DNA from: Helicobacter pylori
GTDB taxonomy: Bacteria > Campylobacterota > Campylobacteria > Campylobacterales > Helicobacteraceae
DNA length: 64,000 nt
Direction of reading: 5' to 3'
Assembly (NCBI RefSeq): GCF_030323545.1
Contig: NZ_CP122954.1
Span: forward strand, 1,054,001-1,118,000
The notes under the pieces were generated by a model. That model saw only the letters and a program-made list of their open reading frames with translations. It was not told the DNA's origin and did no database searches. Positions 55,379 through 64,000 of the stretch are shown piece by piece. The translations under genes were made by a program, and so were the position numbers. Each line of letters starts with the position of its first letter. Position 1 is the first letter of the stretch.

Positions 55379-57274
55379 ATGCCCTTTTTAAAAGCCCTAG
55401 AATCTTTTGATGCGCCCTTTTTAGAAAAAGAAATTTTAAAGCGTTTTAGGGATAATTTAGTTTTTTTCAAATCTTATAATCCTAATCTTTTTAACGCTCT
55501 CAATACGCCTTTTAAAAATTACCAATTGCTTTTTGAAAAAAACCACTTCAATCTCTTACACACGCCCACAAACGCTTTAAGCTACCCTAAAAATCAAATG
55601 ATAGAAACCGCTTTTAACATGGCTTCTAACCCCCTGAATAATCCCAGATGGTCATTAGACAATAACCATCTCTCTTTAAATTATTTAAAAACTCAAAACA
55701 ACCCCAAACTCCCCATAACCCTTAAAGCCACGCATGCGATCTCAAACTTTTTAGATAATGATCAAACGCCTTGCTCTTTAAAGAAATTCTTACCCCCTAC
55801 CATGATTTATGGCGTCTTGGACGGCTTGTTTTTGGCTATTTTGCAGGCTCAAAATTACCGCTTCCATTCGCTTTATTTGTTTGAAGAAAATTTAGATTTG
55901 TTTAAAATCAGCTGTTATTTTGTGCGTTATGAAGATTTGATTACAAAAGGGGCTAAACTCTTTATTCAAGGGTTTTTTAACCCCAATGAATTGAAAATGG
56001 ATTTTTTGAAACGCCCTATCACGCATTCTTTTTTAAAGTTAGAAATCATGCCCTATAAAAGCACTTTTAATTCACGCATGCGAGAAACCATTCAAAGCTA
56101 TTACAAACAGGCTTTAAGGGGTTGGGGGAGTTTTGAAGATGAATTACTAGGGTTAAAAAACACGCTTAAAAACTTACCCTTATACCAAACTCTAAAGATT
56201 AAACCTAAAAAGATTAACGCTCCCATTTGCGTGGTGGGTAACGGGCCAAGCCTGGATTTATTGCTGGATTTTTTAAAAGAAAATGAAGATCATTTCATTA
56301 TTTTTTCATGCGGAACCGCTTTAAAGCCTTTAAAAACGCATGGCATCAAAGTGGATTTTCAAATAGAAGTGGAGCGCACAGACTACCTTAAAGAGGTTTT
56401 AGAAAAAGCCCCCCTAGAAGACACCCCCTTAATGGGGGCTAACATGCTCAATCCTAACGCTTTTAATACAGCCAAAGAAGCGTTAATGTTTATGCGTGGG
56501 GGGAGTGCTTGCGCGTATATAAGCCCTTTAAGTATAGAATACGCAGCGCCTTTTGTGGGCAATGCTGGGGTGGCTTTAGCGGGTTTGATGAGCGATGAGA
56601 TTTATTTGTGCGCTTTAGATTGTGCTTACATTAAAGGGTTTAAAAAGCACGCTCAAAATTCCTATTATGAAAATGAAAAAGAAATTGACACTTCATCTTT
56701 AATCAGCATAGAGGGTAATTTTAAGGGTTATGAAACTTTTAGCGACTCGCTTTTTTTGCTCTCTAAAGAAAGGATTGAAGAAGCCCTTAATTATTACCGG
56801 CCTAAAAAAGTCTATAATTTAAGTTATGGGGCTAAAATCAAGCATGCTGTTAGCCTCAATCGCTCTCAAGTGAAATTGAAACAAATCAACAAACAAGACA
56901 CTATCGCTCGCATTAAAAGCATGTTTAGCCCTAGAAGTCATCATGCTAAGGATTTAAAAAATTTACAAAAAAATCTTATTAGTTTTAAAGAGGATTTTTT
57001 CATGCGTTTAAACACGCCTTGCAAAACCAAGCAAGAAATATTTGAATGGGTGGATAGCTTGAATGAATTTTGCCAAACAATAAGTGCTAAAACTCCTACT
57101 ATAGGCATTTTATTTGAAGGGAGTATCGCTCATATCTTACAAAGCGTTCTAATCGTTTCATTGCATCTTAAAAAAAATGAGCTGACGCGTTTTATCAAAT
57201 TCTCTCAAAACGCCTTGAAACAATTCCTTAAAAAAGCTTGTTTGTTGTTGCAAATGCAACTCAAACAACCATGA
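55379..57274 (+). CDS. motility accessory factor (Maf/DUF115) family protein (HP0465)
   Basis: A 631-residue protein of the DUF115/Maf family, whose members add or handle sialic-acid-like sugars on flagellins in Campylobacter and Helicobacter relatives. The hallmark is PICVVGNGPSLDLLLDFLKE around residue 285, then IFSCGTALKPLKTHGIKVDF and a later APFVGNAGVALAGLMSDEIY. It follows HP0466 by 25 bases and ends the pepF-led operon. H. pylori flagellins carry pseudaminic acid, so a glycosyltransferase role is plausible, but not shown here. Confidence 0.8.
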   Translation: MPFLKALESFDAPFLEKEILKRFRDNLVFFKSYNPNLFNALNTPFKNYQLLFEKNHFNLLHTPTNALSYPKNQMIETAFNMASNPLNNPRWSLDNNHLSLNYLKTQNNPKLPITLKATHAISNFLDNDQTPCSLKKFLPPTMIYGVLDGLFLAILQAQNYRFHSLYLFEENLDLFKISCYFVRYEDLITKGAKLFIQGFFNPNELKMDFLKRPITHSFLKLEIMPYKSTFNSRMRETIQSYYKQALRGWGSFEDELLGLKNTLKNLPLYQTLKIKPKKINAPICVVGNGPSLDLLLDFLKENEDHFIIFSCGTALKPLKTHGIKVDFQIEVERTDYLKEVLEKAPLEDTPLMGANMLNPNAFNTAKEALMFMRGGSACAYISPLSIEYAAPFVGNAGVALAGLMSDEIYLCALDCAYIKGFKKHAQNSYYENEKEIDTSSLISIEGNFKGYETFSDSLFLLSKERIEEALNYYRPKKVYNLSYGAKIKHAVSLNRSQVKLKQINKQDTIARIKSMFSPRSHHAKDLKNLQKNLISFKEDFFMRLNTPCKTKQEIFEWVDSLNEFCQTISAKTPTIGILFEGSIAHILQSVLIVSLHLKKNELTRFIKFSQNALKQFLKKACLLLQMQLKQP

Positions 57275-57289
57275 TTTTCACTTTTACAC

Positions 57290-57295
57290 TATAAT
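57290..57295 (+). promoter_or_regulatory. -10 hexamer of the hsdR-hsdM-hsdS operon
   Basis: A perfect TATAAT lies 26 bases upstream of the hsdR ATG, downstream of the HP0465 stop; AAGGGG follows as ribosome site. Confidence 0.6.
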
Positions 57296-57321
57296 AACAA
57301 CCTTAAATCTAAGGGGTGTGC

Positions 57322-60300
57322 ATGCCATACAATGAAATCACAAGGGTTCAAATCCCTGCCTTAATGCATTTAGCCAAGTTGGGCTATAACTTTATTTCTC
57401 AAAAAAATAAGCTTAACCCAGACACGGCCACTAATATTTTAACAGAGAGTTTCACTCAAGCGTTTAACCGATTAAACCCCTTAAACCCTACTAAAGACGC
57501 AAAAGATGTTCTTGCTGAAATGAAAAAACGCTTGAATTATGATGATTTGGGCAAAAGCTTTTATGAATACTTGCTCAAAAGCGAGCATCAAATCATAGAC
57601 TTTGATAACCCTAACAACAACCTTTATGAAATGATGGCTGAATTACCCTATAAATCCTTTAGGCCTGACATCACCCTTTTTATCAATGGCTTGCCTTTGG
57701 TGAATATAGAAGTTAAACAGCCTTTAGCCGGACAAGGCATTAGAGAGGAAAAAGATCGCCACATCAAACGCTATAAAAACCCTGAAAACAAAGTTTTTTA
57801 TAACCTTGCGCAAATCTGGCTCTTTAGCGATGACTTAGCCTATGATGAAAACAACCCCGATCAAGGCGCGTTTTATAGCGCTTCTTATTCGCCCATTTTC
57901 CAACGCTTTATTGAAGCCAATAAGTTAGATATTACCCCCCCCCCCCGAAAATCATCAAAATCATCAAAACCATCAATCGCTTGAAGAAATTCAAAAACGC
58001 GTCTTAAACGAATTTAACCTTAAAGACACCGACTACCTAAAACGCCCTAAAGACAGCCCCACAAACTCCCTTTTAACTTCGTTTTGCTCCAAAAAAAGGC
58101 TTTGCTTTATCCTAAAATACGGCATCAGTTTCCTAAAAGAAAAATCAGAGTTTAAAAAACACATTTGGCGTTATGCGCAGATGTTTGCGAGCTTGAATGT
58201 TTTAAAAGAATTACAAAAGCATTATGAAACTAACCCAAAAGATCCCCCAAAAGACCCCTTAAAAGGCATCATTTGGCACACGCAAGGCAGCGGTAAAACC
58301 GCCTTAACCTACCATTTAACCAAACTCATCAGAGACTTTTTTAGCCAATCCAACCTAAACAAAAAGACTAAATTTTATTTTATTGTGGATAGGTTGGATT
58401 TATTAGAACAAGCCAAAAACGAGTTTTTAAAAAGAGGCCTTCAAGCGCATGAGGCAGAAAATAAAGAGGACTTGAGCCAAAAATTAAAAAGCTCTAGCGT
58501 GTTTGAAAGCCTTCAAGGGAATGATGAAATCATCGTTGTGAATATCCAAAAATTCAAAGCCCCCAATGAAGACTCCTCTGATAGCACTCCTAAAGAAATT
58601 GTTTCTAAAACGGACTTGCAAGAATCCATTCAAAATAGCCACGATTTACAAAGGGTGTTTATCATAGATGAAGCCCACAGGAGCTACGATCCTAAAGGTT
58701 GTTTTTACGCTAATTTGATAGAATGCGACAAAAATGCGATTAAAATCGCTCTCACAGGCACGCCCCTGTTAGAAGACAACGCACAAGATAAAGCCACTAA
58801 AAAAACTTTTGGCAACTACTTTCACACCTATTCTTATGCAGAATCCATTAAAGACAGACACACCCTAAAACTCTTTTTAGAAACCATTGAAAAGAGCTAC
58901 AAAGAAGAACTGCAAGAAATCTATCGCCTTTTACAAGAAAGCATCACTATTGAAGACATAGAGGTTAAAAAAGAAATGATCTTTAATGATGAGAAATACA
59001 TTAAAGCCATGCTCTCTTATATCATTAGAGATTTATTGGATTTCAGGCGTTCGAATGGCAATGATAAACATTTAAAGGCTATGGTGGTTTGTTTTTCAAG
59101 CCAGCAAGCCAGATTAGCCAATTTGCTTTTTAATGAAGTCCAAGAAAAAATCTTACAAGAAAACCCTAACCTGCAAATTTTAAACAAACTCAAATCCAGC
59201 CTGATTTTGCATGACGAACAAGAAGTTAAAGAAAAGATTTATTCTTTCAAACATGAAGATACGGATATAGCCTTTGTGTTTAACATGCTTTTAACCGGCT
59301 TTGATTTACCCAATCTCAAGCGCCTTTATATCCACAGAGAGTTAAAAGATCACAATTTACTCCAAGCCCTAGCCAGAGTGAATCGCCCCTATAACAACAT
59401 GTCTTTTGGCTACCTTATAGATTTTGTAGGGATTGAAGAAAATTTTGACAAAACGACTGATGATTATTTGAAAGAATTAAACCGATTCAATCAAAGCGAT
59501 GCCAACAGCGATTTTAATATCAAAGACATTTTTGCGGATCGTGAGGTTTTAGAAAAAGACATTAAAAACGCCTATAATGATCTTTTTGATTACCCCATTG
59601 ACAATATAGAGGGCATGACTAGCGCCATTGTCAATATGAGCGGAATTAACGAGTTACAAAAAGTCTCACACGCTATTAAAACGCTCAAAGAGCGCTACAA
59701 TTTAATCCGCACTTCTATTGATGAAACAATCCTTTCACTAAAAGAAAAAATTGATATTGAAAAGATCAATAAAATCTCTTTCATGCTCAGCCAAAAAGCC
59801 AAACAACTCCATGCATTAAAAAATATCAATGAGCCTAAAAACCCCAACGATTTAATCATTTTAGAAGACCTCATCGCTCTTTTAGACTTTAAAATAGCGT
59901 TTAAAGAACGCAAAGAATTACACTTTAAAGAAAGCGAAGAAATTAGCGCCAAACAAAAGCAAGTTAAAGAGATTTTAGAAAAAATCCCGGATCAAAAAGA
60001 TAAAGAAATCCAAAAGATTTATAAAGAACTTTCAAAACTGCTCCAAACGCCCGCAACAAGCCAGAATTTTGATGGGATTTCTCATTCTTATAGCGCGATC
60101 ATTTCACAACTCAAACAACACAACCAACAAACCACCCACTTATTAAATAAATACGATAATAATTTAGCTTATGCGATCACGCATAAGCGCCTTATGGAAG
60201 AAAACATTTCTGACCCAGTGGGAATTTTCACGCTTTTAAGCGTGTTAAAAAGCGCTATTGATGATCGTATTTCTAAGCGTCAAGAAATCTTAAACGAAGA

Positions 60301-60451
60301 AGATTACCTAAAAAATGCCATAAAACTAGAATTAAGGAACGCCTTCAAAGAAAACCCCTCCTTAAAAGATTTAGAAAAAGAAAAAGAATTTATCATTCAA
60401 ACCCTTTTTAACGAGCTGCAAAACCACCATCAAGGAAATTTGAATGCCTAA
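57322..60451 (+). CDS. hsdR: type I restriction enzyme R subunit, frame-interrupted (phase OFF)
   Basis: Motor/nuclease subunit of a type I R-M system. The first frame (57322-57984) holds the nuclease core FRPDITLFINGLPLVNIEVKQP and ends early at TGA after the C12 tract. The second frame carries Walker A THTQGSGKTALT, the DEAH box VFIIDEAHRSYD, ALTGTPL and ALARVNRPY. It is open from just after the tract (ENHQ...SLEEIQKRVL) to 60451. The shift is exactly one base: 11 or 14 Cs would join the parts into one protein of about 1,040 residues. ATG at 57322 after AAGGGG is preferred to the GTG two codons earlier. Overlaps hsdM by eight bases. Confidence 0.92.
57935..57946 (+). repeat. C12 homopolymer, phase-variation switch in hsdR
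   Basis: Twelve consecutive C bases at the exact point where the hsdR frame shifts. The upstream frame reads Thr-Pro-Pro-Pro-Arg-Lys and stops within 13 codons; loss of one C restores the downstream frame. Poly-C slippage is the usual H. pylori mechanism. Confidence 0.93.
57950..57976 (+). repeat. three 9-base tandem units in hsdR
   Basis: AATCATCAA, AATCATCAA and AACCATCAA follow the poly-C tract by three bases and encode Asn-His-Gln three times in the downstream frame. Copy change would keep frame but alter linker length between the nuclease and helicase parts. Confidence 0.75.
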
Positions 60452-62075
60452 TAACGCTTTATTACAAATCAAACAAGACACCCTAAGCCTCATTGATGAG
60501 TTAAAAGCCACTTGCGCGAGTTTTGGTTTAGGGAACGACGGCAACGAATACAAAATCATCACGCAATGCTTTTTGTATAAATTCTTATGCGATAAGTTTG
60601 AATTCCTTTTTGAACAAGAATTTCCTAACCAAACAATACAAGATTACAAAGACTTTAACGAAGAAGAGAAAGAAAATTTTTTTATTACCTTAATAGATAA
60701 AAGACTCCCCAAACTCGCCTATGATGATCTTTTAAGCTATCTTTTTGAAAAACATTTTAACGATAACGATTTACACCTAAAGCTAGATATTATTTTTAAT
60801 CGTATTTCTAGCAATAATGCCGAGCTTTTTAACACCACAAGCACGGATAAAACCACTATCGCCCTATTTGAAAGCGTCTCACAATACATTAATGAAGAAT
60901 CTAAAAGGGCTAATTTCACCAGAGCTTTACTAGACAAACTCAAAAATTTTAATTTCAAACAAGCTTTTTTAAACTTGCAAAACCAACAAGGCTATGATTT
61001 TTTCGCCCCCATTTTTGAATACTTACTCAAAGATTACAATAACGCCGGCGGAGGCAAATACGCCGAATACTACACCCCTTTAAGCATCGCTAGCATCATT
61101 GCTAAGCTTTTAATTAATGAGCCAACTCAAAGCGTCAAAATCTATGACCCAAGCGCGGGCACAGGAACGCTTTTAATGGCATTAGCCCACCAAATAGGCA
61201 CGGATTCTTGCACCCTTTATGCCCAAGACATTTCGCAAAAATCCTTAAGAATGCTCAAACTCAACCTCATTTTAAACGACTTGACCCACTCTTTAAAAAA
61301 CGCCATTGAGGGAAACACTTTAACCAACCCCTACCATTCTAAAGACCTTAAAGGGAAAATGGATTACATCGTGAGTAACCCCCCTTTCAAGCTGGATTTT
61401 TCCAACGAGCATGCCGAGATTTCGCAAAACAAAAACGATTTTTTCTTAGGCGTGCCTAATATCCCTAAAAACGCTAAAGACAAAATGCCCATTTACACGC
61501 TCTTTTTCCAGCATTGCTTGAACATGCTTAGTAATAAGGGTAAAGGGGCTATAGTCGTGCCAACCGGATTCATTAGCGCTAAAAGCGGGATAGAAAATAA
61601 GATTATCCGGCATTTAGTAGATGAAAGGCTCGTTTATGGGGTGGTTTGCATGCCCAGTCAGGTTTTTGCCAACACCAGCACTAATGTGAGCATCATCTTT
61701 TTTCAAAAAACGCCAAGCGCAAATGAAGTAGTTTTGATTGACGCTTCCAAACTCGGCGAAGAATACACCGAAAACAAAAACAAAAAAACGCGCTTAAGAA
61801 CAAGCGATATTGATTTGATTTTAGAAACTTTTCAAAATAAAACCCCAAAAGCGGATTTTTGCGCTCTGGTTTCTTTTGATGAAATCACAGAAAAAAATTA
61901 TTCTCTAAACCCCGGGCAGTATTTCATTATAGAAGACACCAGCGAGAAAATCAGCCAAGCAGAGTTTGAAAATTTAATGCAGCAATATTCAAGCGAACTC
62001 ACAAGCCTTTTTGATGAAAGCCAGAGCTTGCAACAAGAAATTTTAGAAACTTTAAAAGGGGTTAGGTTTGAGTGA
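60444..62075 (+). CDS. hsdM: type I restriction enzyme M subunit
   Basis: N6-adenine methyltransferase subunit. The 543-residue protein has the HsdM N-terminal helical domain (EYKIITQCFLYKFLCDKFEF), GGGKYAEYYTPLSIASIIA, the SAM motif IYDPSAGTGTLLMALAH and YIVSNPPFKLDF (NPPF catalytic motif), then CMPSQVFANTSTNVSIIFF. The start overlaps the hsdR stop by eight bases and hsdS starts inside its end. With hsdR OFF, HsdM plus HsdS could still methylate. Confidence 0.96.
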   Translation: MPNNALLQIKQDTLSLIDELKATCASFGLGNDGNEYKIITQCFLYKFLCDKFEFLFEQEFPNQTIQDYKDFNEEEKENFFITLIDKRLPKLAYDDLLSYLFEKHFNDNDLHLKLDIIFNRISSNNAELFNTTSTDKTTIALFESVSQYINEESKRANFTRALLDKLKNFNFKQAFLNLQNQQGYDFFAPIFEYLLKDYNNAGGGKYAEYYTPLSIASIIAKLLINEPTQSVKIYDPSAGTGTLLMALAHQIGTDSCTLYAQDISQKSLRMLKLNLILNDLTHSLKNAIEGNTLTNPYHSKDLKGKMDYIVSNPPFKLDFSNEHAEISQNKNDFFLGVPNIPKNAKDKMPIYTLFFQHCLNMLSNKGKGAIVVPTGFISAKSGIENKIIRHLVDERLVYGVVCMPSQVFANTSTNVSIIFFQKTPSANEVVLIDASKLGEEYTENKNKKTRLRTSDIDLILETFQNKTPKADFCALVSFDEITEKNYSLNPGQYFIIEDTSEKISQAEFENLMQQYSSELTSLFDESQSLQQEILETLKGVRFE

Positions 62076-63159
62076 TAATAAAACATATAAACTTAAAAAT
62101 ATAGGAAAAATCGTAACAGGAAAAACCCCTAAAACTTCTAATTTAGACTTTTTTAATGGCAAATACATGTTTATTACACCAAATGATTTGCATGGCATAT
62201 ATCGTATTATTAAAACACCAAGAACGCTTAGTGATAGTGGTTTAAAAAGCATACAAAACAACACAATAGATAACACAAGCATTCTTGTAGGGTGTATAGG
62301 TGATGTGGGTATAGTTCGCATGTGTTTTGATAAATGCGCAACAAATCAGCAAATAAATTCTATTACAAACATTAAAGATTTTTGTAATCCATTCTACTTA
62401 TACTACTATCTATCTAACAAAAAAGAGCTTTTTAAAAATATAGCTCTCTCTACAGTTGTGCCAATTATTCCAAAAACAATTTTTCAAGAAATAGAAGTCT
62501 TATTGCCAAATATAGAAACACAACAAAAAATAGCCCGCACGCTTTCTGTCTTAGATCAAAAAATAGAGAACAACCACAAAATCAATGAGCTTTTACACAC
62601 GCTCGCTTATAAAATCTATGAATATTATTTCAAATACAAACCTAAAAATGCAAAGCTAGAACAAATCATTATTGAAAATCCTAAATCTAGTATTATGGTT
62701 AAAAATGCCCAAAAAACCCAAGATAAATACCCCTTTTTTACAAGCGGAGATAATATCTTATCCTATCCTAAAGCGATCATTGATGGCAGAAATTGCTTTT
62801 TAAATACTGGAGGTAATGCTGGTATTAAATTTTATGTAGGCAAAGCTTCTTATTCAACGGATACTTGGTGTATTTGCGCTAACGAATTTAGCGACTATTT
62901 ATATTTACTGCTCTCAAGTATAAAAACCCATATCAATCAAAGCTTTTTTCAAGGAACTAGCCTTAAACACTTACAAAAAAATTTGCTTAAAAAATACCCT
63001 ATTTACATGCCGTCCGTGCATGAAATTAAAAAATTCAATCAAATTATTATGCCACTACTCACGCTTATATCCATTAACACAAGAACTTCTAAAAAATTAG
63101 AACAAATCAGAGATTTCCTACTCCCCCTACTTTTAACCCAACAAGTCAAACCCCAATGA
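62068..63159 (+). CDS. hsdS: type I restriction enzyme S (specificity) subunit
   Basis: A 363-residue subunit that sets the target sequence. It starts at TTG, overlapping hsdM by eight bases, with AAAAGGGG upstream. Two target-recognition domains are visible: residues 5-150 (LKNIGKIVTGKTPKTSNLDF) and 195-335 (YPFFTSGDNILSYPKAIIDG). They are separated by the conserved helix QQKIARTLSVLDQKIENNHK and followed by a second (SKKLEQIRDFLLPLLLTQQ). The intact two-domain layout implies a bipartite recognition site, which cannot be read from sequence. Confidence 0.92.
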   Translation: MSDNKTYKLKNIGKIVTGKTPKTSNLDFFNGKYMFITPNDLHGIYRIIKTPRTLSDSGLKSIQNNTIDNTSILVGCIGDVGIVRMCFDKCATNQQINSITNIKDFCNPFYLYYYLSNKKELFKNIALSTVVPIIPKTIFQEIEVLLPNIETQQKIARTLSVLDQKIENNHKINELLHTLAYKIYEYYFKYKPKNAKLEQIIIENPKSSIMVKNAQKTQDKYPFFTSGDNILSYPKAIIDGRNCFLNTGGNAGIKFYVGKASYSTDTWCICANEFSDYLYLLLSSIKTHINQSFFQGTSLKHLQKNLLKKYPIYMPSVHEIKKFNQIIMPLLTLISINTRTSKKLEQIRDFLLPLLLTQQVKPQ

Positions 63160-63203
63160 AAACATAAAAACCAAAAATAAGCAACAACTAAGCAAACTCG
63201 CGC

Positions 63204-63209
63204 TACAAT
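63204..63209 (+). promoter_or_regulatory. -10 hexamer for tRNA-Pro
   Basis: TACAAT ends 15 bases before the tRNA 5' end, followed by a CT-rich stretch; it is the best promoter match between hsdS and the tRNA. Confidence 0.45.
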
Positions 63210-63224
63210 CTCTCTTTTTTATTG

Positions 63225-63302
63225 CGGAGTATGGCGCAGCCTGATTAGCGCGCACCCTTGGGGTGGGTGAGGTCGTGGGTTTGAATCCCGCTACTCCGAC
63301 CA
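63225..63302 (+). tRNA. tRNA-Pro, anticodon GGG
   Basis: A complete cloverleaf: acceptor stem CGGAGTA/TACTCCG, anticodon stem CACCC/GGGTG enclosing the loop TTGGGGT (anticodon GGG at positions 34-36), T-stem GTGGG/CCCGC with loop TTTGAAT, and an encoded CCA end. It would read CCC and CCU codons. tRNA genes are common insertion boundaries in H. pylori; here it sits between the type I R-M operon and ppk. Confidence 0.93.
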
Positions 63303-63322
63303 TGACTTTTTAAAAAAACTTC

Positions 63323-63335
63323 AATGATTATCATT
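63323..63335. promoter_or_regulatory. Fur-like inverted repeat at the ppk promoter
   Basis: AATGATTATCATT is a perfect 6-1-6 inverted repeat lying just upstream of TATAAT at 63342-63347, in the -35 position. It partly matches the Fur operator pattern; regulation of ppk by it is inference. Confidence 0.4.
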
Positions 63336-63395
63336 TCATTATATAATCACACTAAACAAACTGATTTTTAAACATGATGATTTAAAGGATTTTTA

Positions 63396-64000
63396 TTGAA
63401 TCGTTTCTTTAACCGAGAGCTTTCATGGTTAGCTTTTAACACAAGGGTTTTAAACGAAGCCAAAGATGAGAGCTTGCCTTTATTAGAGCGCTTGAAATTT
63501 TTAGCCATTTATGACACGAATTTAGACGAATTTTACATGATAAGAGTAGCAGGGCTTAAACAACTCTATGAGCATAAAATCGCTTCTAAAGGCATTGATG
63601 GCGCAAGCCCTGAAGAACAATTAGAAAAAATCAAGCATTATTTAGCGCATGAAATTGAAGAAAGGGAGTTGGAATTCCAAAAAATTCAAGCCCTACTCTT
63701 TAAAAAAGGGCTTTGTATCACCCCCTATAATGAATTGAATTTAGAGCAAAAAGCTAAGGCTAAAACCTATTTTAAAGAGCAACTTTATGCGTTAGTTTTG
63801 CCTTTTAAGTTGGATTCTTCGCACACTTTCCCGCCTTTAGCGAATTTGACTTTCGCGCTTTTTGCCCGCATTAAAGACAAAGAAACCCAAACCACCTCCT
63901 ATGCACTCATCAAACTCCCCTCTTTTATCTTCCGTTTTGTAGAGCTAGAAAAAGGCTTGTTCGTGCTGGCTGAAGAAATCGTAGAAGCGCATTTAGAAGA
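63396..64000 (+). CDS. ppk: polyphosphate kinase, 3' partial
   Basis: N-terminal 201 residues of PPK1, which makes polyphosphate from ATP; the rest lies beyond the window. The sequence NRFFNRELSWLAFNTRVLNE then LLERLKFLAIYDTNLDEFYMIRVAGLKQLYE is the PPK1 N-domain signature. The start is TTG, six bases after AAAGGA in the leader, with TATAAT at 63342-63347 as -10. In the 26695 reference ppk is HP1010 and lies far from hsdS, so this join marks a rearrangement. Confidence 0.95.
   Translation, partial: MNRFFNRELSWLAFNTRVLNEAKDESLPLLERLKFLAIYDTNLDEFYMIRVAGLKQLYEHKIASKGIDGASPEEQLEKIKHYLAHEIEERELEFQKIQALLFKKGLCITPYNELNLEQKAKAKTYFKEQLYALVLPFKLDSSHTFPPLANLTFALFARIKDKETQTTSYALIKLPSFIFRFVELEKGLFVLAEEIVEAHLE

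Noticed and set aside
62068-63159. hsdS as a truncated half-gene
   Set aside because: Two target-recognition domains and both spacer helices are visible, so it appears complete.
1-64000. CRISPR arrays, rRNA genes or insertion sequences
   Set aside because: No regularly spaced direct repeats, rRNA signature or transposase frame was found on either strand.

Overview
The window is chromosomal DNA of Helicobacter pylori. It is AT-rich and carries recognisable H. pylori genes such as katA with its partner kapA, frpB1, flgE, hypA, the hofC/hofD porin pair, a HopJ/HopK-type porin and ppk. There are many restriction-modification (R-M) genes and phase-variable homopolymer tracts. HP numbers below are remembered reference (strain 26695) names, not search results.

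Layout. (1) 1-1924: an R-M system closely resembling HaeIII (GGCC); the methyltransferase is cut by the window edge. (2) 2003-27372: a conserved backbone matching HP0851-HP0878 but without algI. It holds the PAP2 phosphatase hupA, a HARE/nuclease-like protein, an ABC-F ATPase, guaC, and a long minus-strand block (greA, dut, YfgM-like protein, BamB-like lipoprotein, coaX, SafE-like protein, gmhB-hldD-hldE-gmhA) that makes ADP-heptose for LPS. Then come lpxB, hypA, flgE, cdh, phnA, kapA-katA, frpB1, ruvC and a NYN-domain protein. (3) 27373-30712: a junction with coding remnants and a large 5'-truncated mobile-element protein that looks like a phage/conjugative-element 'polyvalent' protein. (4) 30805-57274: HP0487 down to HP0465 in reversed reference order. 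This holds hofD, hofC, a periplasmic catalase-like protein, two tandem R-M systems, typA, a DD-heptosyltransferase, a VspI-like methyltransferase, a Hop porin, gltX, modABC, horE, a KefB-like antiporter, pepF and a poorly known operon ending in a Maf/DUF115 protein. (5) 57290-63159: a type I hsdR-hsdM-hsdS operon in which hsdR is frameshifted by a C12 tract, so it is predicted phase-OFF. (6) 63225-64000: tRNA-Pro and the start of ppk.

The order (HP0851 to HP0878, then HP0488 down to HP0462, then HP1010) implies an inversion or rearrangement relative to the reference, with mobile or restriction DNA at both joins. Functional themes are LPS heptose synthesis, oxidative-stress defence (KatA, KapA, catalase-like protein), iron and molybdate uptake, and five DNA-methylation loci (HaeIII-like, GIY-YIG plus Dam/FokI-like, C5 methyltransferase plus endonuclease, VspI-like, type I). 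The points most worth a second look are the polyvalent-protein remnant, the phase-OFF hsdR, a duplicated methyltransferase scrap beside a restriction gene, a BamB/YfgM-like pair and a Fur box overlapping the frpB1 promoter. No rRNA, CRISPR array or insertion sequence was seen.
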